Made by a program: the position numbers and the translations under genes
Assembly: GCA_014925825.1 (NCBI GenBank)
Contig: JACGCK010000076.1
Coordinates: 1 to 64,000 of the forward strand
Origin: Pholiota molesta
Taxonomy: Eukaryota; Basidiomycota; Agaricomycetes; Agaricales; Strophariaceae
Length of the DNA stretch: 64,000 bases
Direction: 5' to 3'
The notes under the pieces: model-generated
The model's input: only the letters and a program-made list of their open reading frames with translations
Told to the model about the DNA's origin: nothing
Database searches by the model: none
Shown here: piece by piece, positions 57,070-64,000 of the stretch
Layout: every line of letters starts with the position of its first letter
Numbering within the stretch: the first letter of the stretch is position 1

Positions 57070-59366
57070 TCAGATACTAACGTGTTTTTCAGTTTTCACG
57101 CCGTATGGTAATTCCCGCCCAACGACCCTGCACCCCGACACTCCCAAATGGGGCATAGGCGCACAGCGAGACGGCGGCGGACCGTGAGCACGCACCTTTC
57201 CCGACTCCATCTTACACATGAGCGCCCCGGTGCTGCCCTTGTTGCGCCCTTTCCCCGGCGCATACCCCGTAACCACCGCCTCCGCATCATAGAACGTCTT
57301 GATCTTCAACAGCGAGCCCGAGCGTCTGCCCTCGTACATCCTACGAGAAAACAAAAACCAAAATCAGCATAGAAAATAAAAACGACCCCCGATCCACACC
57401 CGCGCCCGAACGACACCGCGAGCGCAAGCGAGGATGGCACAGATGCCGTGCACTCACGATCCAGCGCGCCGGAGCATCACGCCCTCCCCGCCCAGGCTCT
57501 CCACCTCGCGCAGGCGCGCGAGCACATGCGCGCGGTCCCTTGCCAGCTCATGCGCCACCACGACGAGCTGCTCCTGCGCGTGCGTGCCGCCCGGGCCGAA
57601 GCGCTTCTGCAGCGCCGCGTAGCGCACCTCGAATGGCTCCGTGGCGAGCGACGGGATGTCGAATATCTGTGGGCGGGGTGAGTGAGGGGCAGACGGGTGA
57701 GTAAGGAGCAGAAGGGGGGGGAGAGAGGGGGAGGGACCTGACCTGGAAGGTGATGTTTTTCCAGTGCACGGAGTTGACGGTCTTGACGATGGACACGGTC
57801 GACTGGAATTCGCCGCGCCCGCCGTAGAGCTCGCCGTCGAGGGTGACGTCCTTCGGCAGCTCTGGATGTGGAGGTGTAAGCGAGGAATGAACAGGAACAT
57901 AGGCTGATGCACTTACTGTCTAAGAACCAGTTTGGGGGCGTGAACGGGTTTCCTAGGCGGCTGACAAACTGGGCGCCGTCCCAGAACGTCCTAAAAAAAT
58001 TAGGAGTCGTTGAGGTCATTGGTCAGGGTACGAGAGAGGAAGACAGACCTGACGCCGTCCAGCTTCTCGGACATCCACCACCCCGTCGGGTCAGCGCCCG
58101 TCTCGATATCCCATTTGTTAGCGAGGAGGAGTTCCGGGACGGACTTGCTGCTGCTGCTCGCCTGCGGTTGCTCGTCCGCGGCTTCATCCAGCTCCGCATC
58201 GTCTTCGACTTCAGGCTCTTCGGTTTGTGGTTTGCCTTTACCCTTGGACGTACGCGAGCTGGGGGCTTTGCGAGCACGTTTCGCAGGCCTGGCGTCTTCA
58301 TCGTCATCATCACCGCCTTCGTCGTCATCCTCGTCGTCGTCCTCGTCCGCAGGTTTCTTTCGTTTGCCGGATGCCTTCGCAGCGGGTTTGGGTTTGGGTT
58401 TGGCGACGGCAGCGGCCTTGGGCTTGGACGCGGCTTTCCCTTTCGCTTTGGACGTCGTCGCCTTGGGCTGGGGTCCGTTGGGGTTCTTCATCTTTATGCG
58501 AGCGAGTTCGTACTTCTCGCCGAGGAGAGATCTGAGGTGTTTGCAAGTGCGGGCGTTGACCGGTGCGCCTCCCTACGAACGTTGATTTAGTAAGTGTATA
58601 TGAATTGGTCCGTATATATGGCAAATCCCTGTGTGCAAGGCAACAAGACGGGTGCAGAGGCGCAGTACGCAACGAGGCAACAGGAAGCCGCACACAAAAG
58701 AGGAATAGAACAGGAGAGAAACAAGGGATGCGGTGCACAACACAGGATATGCAAGAAACCGAAGGTCTCCGCGGTACAGCGCGAACGCAGAATAGATGGG
58801 TTTATGACAAATAAGGAGCTGTTTTGGAAAGACAGCACACACCTGGTTGCGCCATGCCTGATTACGGGGAAATGAACGAGTAGGGATCATCATGAGATAC
58901 GTTAGTAAGTGACAGAAACCTGAGTCAGCGGAGGTGAATACCGGGCAAGAGCTGGCATGCAGGAATAGGACAGTGCGTGGTGGACGATGCGAGGAGAGAG
59001 AAGGCCAAACGGAGTAATATCTTGAATTAGTGAAGTGGAACGAAGGCAAACGAATGCGTACGCACCAGAAATAATGGTCCATGGTACGCTTGACTTTATA
59101 CGTAGAAGAACTGCAAAGCAACGAAGCGGAGAGCACAAGTTGGTGGTAGGTTGCATCAGCGGGGTGTATCAATGATTGGCTAAGGGCGCATCACCCCGCC
59201 CATCCTTGAGTGCAGCCAGCGGCGACGAACACCGACGGAGAGCGGGGCGTAGCACTGCGCAATGGACACACCTGGACTGGGAGCTGACCTCGCGTTGCTC
59301 GCCGTCGGCGAGAAGGACGGCTGGGCGGAAGCCATTGATCTCGGCGAGCTCGTCCTGGACGGGCAT
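57070..59366 (-). pseudogene. Truncated DNA ligase copy, exons 1-9 only
   Basis: Exons match the intact ligase one for one: 59366-59272, 59110-59066, 58951-58942 (10 nt), 58857-58843, 58572-58049, 57990-57917, 57861-57743, 57666-57458 and 57340-57196. Splice sites and frame are preserved, as are the SWIM Cys/His residues, Lys in EKLDGVR, DGELYGG, EGVM and LLKIK. The two last exons, encoding the end of the OB-fold, are absent: homology stops right after exon 9. If the exon 9 donor is not used, the frame runs about 40 foreign codons to a stop at 57070. The catalytic nucleotidyltransferase domain is complete, so adenylation might survive but sealing would be impaired. It could still be expressed from its duplicated promoter. 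Confidence 0.8.
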
Positions 59367-59524
59367 GATGGTGATGGTGATAGATGGTTCAGGACTGGAG
59401 GTATTTTGAATGGGCGCCCGCGCATGATGGGGCCAATATACCGGGTTTCCAACGCGGCTTGCACAGCCGAGTCCGGTAAATAAAACTTATAAAGGTCACC
59501 TGGTCGTGTCGTGAATCGTGATGT
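57196..59524. repeat. Segmental duplication, right copy
   Basis: Direct-repeat partner of 42474-44778. The left break lies at the exon 9 donor and the right break after GAATCGTGATGTT. About 14.7 kb separate equivalent positions, with the LARD and its target locus in between. Confidence 0.9.
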
Positions 59525-60510
59525 TCTGTTCAATTTAAAGTTGTTTTCCGTCCGTGATGGCAAACAGTGCCGCTAGTCAGCGCTAGTCTCGAACCTTGCT
59601 CGAACTTGGCTCGAACCAAACTCTCTTAAGTCCCCATCAAGACTGGACGTCGCGAGAGTCTGGGATACTTCGAACTGAAAAGCCAGGACTCGCCGAGGGT
59701 CGCAATTTAGGACTCCCGAAAGTCCACTCAGAGGTATGTTTTGATCTCGAACTTGGCCAGATTATCGAAACATACCTTGAGTGGGTCTGTTTATTTGGCC
59801 GGACTACGGAAACATAGCTGAATTTTTTCCCAGACCCAGATTACTGAACATACCTGGGACCCTTCAATAAACAGTTTTGACCGGATTTTTGTAACATACC
59901 TCGAGCCCAAATTGGGCGGTTTTTGGCCGGATTCGAAACATACCTCCGCCTGCGGCGAGCGATTTTTGGTCGGACACAAAACGTACTTCTTAGTGGCCTT
60001 TCGGGGGTCCTGGGTCGCAGGCGCGTCACTTCCTTCTTCCAACATTCTGACCTTGTCTTTCACTATTATTTTATGTTCTTTTAATCTTTGTATCTTATAA
60101 CTTTCTTAATGGATCCAAATTTCACTCCCTTGATCTCCCAGCTGGCCTCGTCGCCGTGACCACTTCTCTCAACACCAAGCGCCACCTCTCACCGTGATTA
60201 CTGTGCATGCGCTCAATGACCCACTCCTTACCCCAAACCACATCGACACGCCATCGTCATCACTCCCAGAAAAACAGCCGAATCAGCCTGATGCCGTGTC
60301 AACGGCTGGAAGAGTTTGGTCCGAGACCTCCTATGATCATATTGTCCTTGTCAGTTTCAGCCACATTTCGCACTTCAGCATTGCGTCTATGCCTTACGAT
60401 CCTGGCCTGACTCAGTCTGCGGCCTCCAGAACTGTCTCGGAATGATGCAGCCATTACTCCGCGAGCCCCATGGGCCTGGATGATTCTTTCTACCAAATCA
60501 TCTTTGTACC
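59525..60510. other. Spaced short repeats; MFS gene upstream region
   Basis: Between 59731 and 60000 a motif of the type 'CCGGATT..GAAACATACCT' recurs about every 50-60 bp, at least five times with variation. Its first copy is in the opposite sense (GGTATGTTTTGA). From 60060 to 60510 the sequence is the presumed 5' region of the sugar transporter; no gene was recognised. Confidence 0.5.
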
Positions 60511-62536
60511 ATGTTTGCAGGCTTCAAACGGCGTACGTACAGTGCCCGCTATCCTCGATGGATGGTAGGCAAATCCCTGCTCTACTCTTCGTCTGCGCTG
60601 GCCTCGCTGGGCGATGCCATGTTCGGATATAGCCAGGGCATCATTGCGGCCGCCCAGGTCCAGCCCTCCTTCATCCACCGTTTCTATGGCCCAGATGTTA
60701 CGCTGCAGCAAGTGCAGGCCGGTGATGACGGAGTCGACGTGTTTACGCAAGGTCAGCAGGTGTTCTTTTTTCGTCGAGTCTAATCTGACATTCTCCACTT
60801 CTCTGCAAACCACCATCGTCGCTGTCGTAAACGCGATGCCGCCGCTTCCACAATCCAGCTATCGTCGTCGCGTGTCTCAACCTCACCGCCCTCGTCGCAT
60901 CCTACGCCTCTGCCTACATATGTGATATCCTCGGGCGGCGCACCTCCATCCGCATTGGCGGCATCATCTACCTCATCGCGTCCCTCATCCAGATCTTTAT
61001 GCCCAACCTCGCCGCGCTCGTCGCCGGCCGCTGCATCCAGGGTCTGGGCGTCGGCATGCTCTCCATGACAGTGCCCATCTACCAGTGCGAGATCGCCCCA
61101 GGCCACGGTCGCGGCCTCTTCGTCGCCATCGAATACCTCTGCCTCAACGCCGGCTACGCCCTATCCGCATGGGTGGGCTACGGCTTCTTCTTCGCCATGC
61201 CGCATGAGATATCCTGGCGCGGGCCGTACATCGTGCAGGCCGCGCTCGCGGTCATCCTGATTACATGGACGCTCTTCCTCCCCGAGTCGCCGCGGTGGCT
61301 CATCAAGAACGGCTTCAAAGGCGAGGGCCTGCAGACGCTCGCGGACCTGCACGCGGGCGGCGACGCCTCGGACCCCGCGACCATCCTCTCCTACGGCTCC
61401 ATCGAGGCCGCGATCCTCCTCGAAGACGCCATGGGCACCGCGTCCTGGGCGCAGCTCTTCACGCAGTACACGCGGCGCACGGCCGTCGGCATCACGTGCC
61501 AGCTGTTCGCGCAGTTCAACGGCATCAACGCGATCCTGTACTTCCTCCCGGAGAACCTCACGCGCGCGGGCTTCGACATCGGCCGCTCGCTGCTCTACGC
61601 GGGCGCGTGTGCGATCGTGTACTGCGCGGGCACGGTCCCGACGATGCTGTGCGTCGACAGGTGGGGCCGCCGCAAGTTCCTGCTCACGGGGAGCGTGGGC
61701 CTCGTGTGTGCGCTCACGCTGATCGGCGGGCTGCAGTTCCACGCGGAGACGCTGCCGCTCGGCCCAGCGCGGATAAGCAGCGCAGACGGGATCTTCGCTG
61801 GTACGTTGTCTTTCTGGTCAACTTTTCGCTATGCCTCGACTGATGAACGGTACCTTTACGTTTGTCGTTAGGCGTGTGCATCTACCTCTTCATCTTCGGC
61901 GCGACGTGGGGCCCGATCCCGTGGCTGCTCGGCGCGGAGGTCTTCCCGCTGCGCGCGCGCGCGAAGGGCATGGCGCTCTCCACGTCCGTGAACTGGCTCT
62001 CCAACTTCATCATCGCGTTCATCACGCCGCCGCTCTTCGCCGTGCTCGGCGGCGGGTACTACTTCCTGCTGCTCGGGTTCACTGTCGTCTCGGGCGTCGT
62101 GGTGTATTTCGTGTACCCGGAGACGGCGGGGAAGACGCTCGAGGAGCTCGGCGAGGTGTTTGGGGACGCGCACGTGGACGTGGACGTGGGCGGCGCGGAC
62201 GGAGTGGGCCGGATGGGCATGGTTAGCGATGGGTCGCTGGAGAAGAAGGGGAGAGAGGAGGAGAGGAGGGAGGTGGTAACAAGGAGCTCTGTGGCGGAGC
62301 CGGGGGTGATGCAGGCGGCGGAGTCGTTGGGCTTGAGCCACGTGCATCTGAGCGAGGAGGAGACGAGTATGTCGGATGTGGCGCTTGATAACGACGATGG
62401 GCATGTGGATGGCGGGCATGGGCACGACGAAGAGGAAGGAATGTTGGGGTCTGAGGAGACTTTGGCGCATGAGGAACATGGCAAGGACGGAGAAGAGGGA
62501 GAGCATCCTGGGCCACATCATGGGCAGCACTATTGA
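60511..62536 (+). CDS. MFS sugar transporter with acidic His-rich tail, 615 aa
   Basis: Exons 60511-60751, 60859-61800 and 61872-62536 join in frame over introns of 107 and 71 bp (both phase 1). Sugar-porter signatures appear in order: ALASLGDAMFGYSQG in helix 1, DILGRR after helix 2, RGLFVAIEYL, PESPRWL (222-228), QLFAQFNGINAILYF in helix 7, DRWGRRKFLL, PWLLGAEVFPLRARAKG and PETAGKTLEE (477-486). These define a 12-helix plasma-membrane proton-coupled or facilitative hexose-type carrier; the substrate cannot be read from sequence. Residues ~493-615 form an extra cytosolic tail rich in Asp, Glu and His, which most family members lack. The first ATG is close to helix 1, so an upstream exon is possible. 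There is no partner gene nearby. Confidence 0.88.
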
Positions 62537-64000
62537 GTAACATATGTGTTTCTTCGTTTTTACATACCCGTTTCTGTGCGATGTGTGCTGAGCTCAATGA
62601 TACGCTTGCCTTTCGCTCATTCTGTTGCTGTAGGTATTTTCGTATTCTTGTGGTCGTCTCAAGACGGACAGCTCTGGTACGAATGGAATTGAAGAATTGA
62701 GGTTTCGTTATAGACAAGTTTCTCTGCGACGTGGTTACAGATAACGATGTGGTTCGTCTTCCTGGTTCTTTTTCGCACCAACATCCTGGGTACTTTTCCT
62801 AAAATCAGCGGGTCACGCCGCCACCCGCAGTGTATCATGATGTACCGCGAGTATCTACATAGGTGCGTTAGCTTCGTCGGTGTCACCGCTCAACTACCTT
62901 CGCATCTATTCTTCTTGCTTGTTGCATGTTGCAACATATACTCTTAGGCGCCAAAAAATTGGTAAGTGAGAAACTGTTCGTAAAATTCTACGCGCACTGG
63001 CAATTATCGATTATAGCGCAATGTATGTTCAAATCTGGTACTTACTCGTGCAGCGTTCAATCCGTATAAACCGGCAGGACTGACAAAATATGGTCAATAG
63101 GCGTGTCCATTACACCTGATTTCCGAGTTCGTTGCATAGAAGGATGTCACTTTGGGTGATAGCAAGGCTCGTTCTACACACCAACGGCTCAGAGATGTAA
63201 TGTGAATCTCTTCGGTCGGTTGCGCGCACTCTGCGTCATCGGTGTTTGCGAGAATACATCGCGTGGCAAGTTCGAGATCGCAGCGCAAGCATAGTGCTGA
63301 ATTCAGGCTCGCCAAGAGACTCACTAAGTTAAACGTTTAGATGTAGTTCCTGAACCTGACTTCGGGAATTTTGTCTCGAAAAATTGCAGGGTCCATGACT
63401 CATGGCCCTGCCTCTGAAGTTATTAAAGACGCTTACGCACTACGCATCAAGTGCTCATTTACGCAAAAACAACATCTTCTTGGAATATAAACATATGTTG
63501 GGCGTTGGTGACCTGGCTGTCGTTATGAGGAACAAAAAAAAAATGCTCTACGTATGAGCTAGGCACTCGTAAGTTGTGCATCTGAATGTAAGATGAGCTC
63601 TACGGAGCGACGTTCCAGTTAATTTAAAATAAAGAATAAACAGTGTTATAAAACGCACCTGTATAGAATTTGATCCCCTCGACATGCGTTTGGATTTCTA
63701 TAAATCCCCAGATCGGAATGAGATTCGCGGTCATATTTCTTATATTACTCACTAATCTTTTCATCAACGGTATGGATATTAAGCCTAATAGAATAGTCAA
63801 CAAACGACGTATTTCCCATAAGTGACAAAACGCACTTCGTTCCAGCTCTTGTGGGACTCCAACGATAGATGTTTTCTGACCTGAAATACAACGCAAGATA
63901 TCGTCAACACCTCGACTCTGTCATCAGAGAAATCGTGAATAACGCACAAGTTCCACTGGAAACATTAAGACAATGAGAGATGAGCGTATGTATCGGTGTA
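62537..64000. other. Right end, no supported gene
   Basis: The first 150 bp is probably the transporter 3' UTR. Beyond that the DNA is AT-rich. On the minus strand, 63897-63660 is bounded by an acceptor-like TTTCAG and a donor-like GTGCG, with an open stretch (KTSIVGVPQELERSAFCHL) between; it could be an exon of a gene whose other parts lie outside or are decayed. An A9-10 run is at 63534. Confidence 0.35.

Noticed and set aside
1..64000. CRISPR arrays, bacterial operons, ribosomal RNA genes
   Set aside because: None seen; the sequence is eukaryotic with spliceosomal introns, and the tandem repeats present are satellites or coding repeats, not spacer arrays.

Overview
The window is nuclear DNA of a filamentous fungus, almost certainly an agaricomycete (mushroom-forming basidiomycete). 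The evidence is genes split by many 45-70 bp GT-AG introns, a HET-domain gene, an F-box gene, a DUF6699-type gene, a fungal sugar porter and a basidiomycete-style Helitron. It is an accessory, transposon-rich region: about ten gene models can be supported in 64 kb, and the rest is repeats, relics and apparently empty DNA. Exon joins were read by eye from splice sites and frame; no search was run.

Layout. 1-7.2 kb: a decayed cluster, all on + except a partial gene at the left edge. It holds a broken TET/JBP-like 2OG dioxygenase, a frameshifted Ulp1-like cysteine protease with a duplicated exon block upstream, and a long unrecognised protein with a basic then acidic tail. This combination resembles TE-linked gene sets of basidiomycetes. 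7.2-14.6 kb: no intact gene; one degenerate locus near 12.3-13.8 kb has a relative at 19.7-21.4 kb. 14.7-19.3 kb: an F-box gene, a two-exon DUF6699-like gene and a stop-containing relic of the latter. 22.1-24.6 kb: a HET-domain gene lacking the front of its HET domain and ending in eight nearly identical 53-residue repeats.

25.2-33.8 kb: two unrecognised intron-containing genes, tail to tail, then an intact 2116-residue Helitron Rep-helicase in eight exons. 35.3-40.7 kb: a tRNA-like relic, an intact eight-exon gene of unknown function and a nucleotidyltransferase-like gene. 42.1-44.6 kb: an eleven-exon ATP-dependent DNA ligase with an N-terminal SWIM zinc finger and a 10-nt microexon. 57.1-59.4 kb: a direct-repeat copy of that ligase lacking its last two exons.

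50.2-55.9 kb: a 5685-bp LTR element with identical 403-bp LTRs and a perfect 5-bp target duplication. It has no gag or pol; its interior is mainly a degenerate array of ~329-bp units. It is best described as a non-autonomous LARD-type retrotransposon inserted into a locus of repeated exon-like units. 60.5-62.5 kb: a three-exon MFS sugar porter with an acidic, His-rich tail. The last 1.5 kb has no supported gene.

Working together: the genes do not form a pathway. The shared theme is mobile-element activity (Helitron, LARD, Ulp1/TET-JBP cluster) and repeat expansion or segmental duplication (HET repeats, ligase copy, DUF6699 relic, paired degenerate loci).
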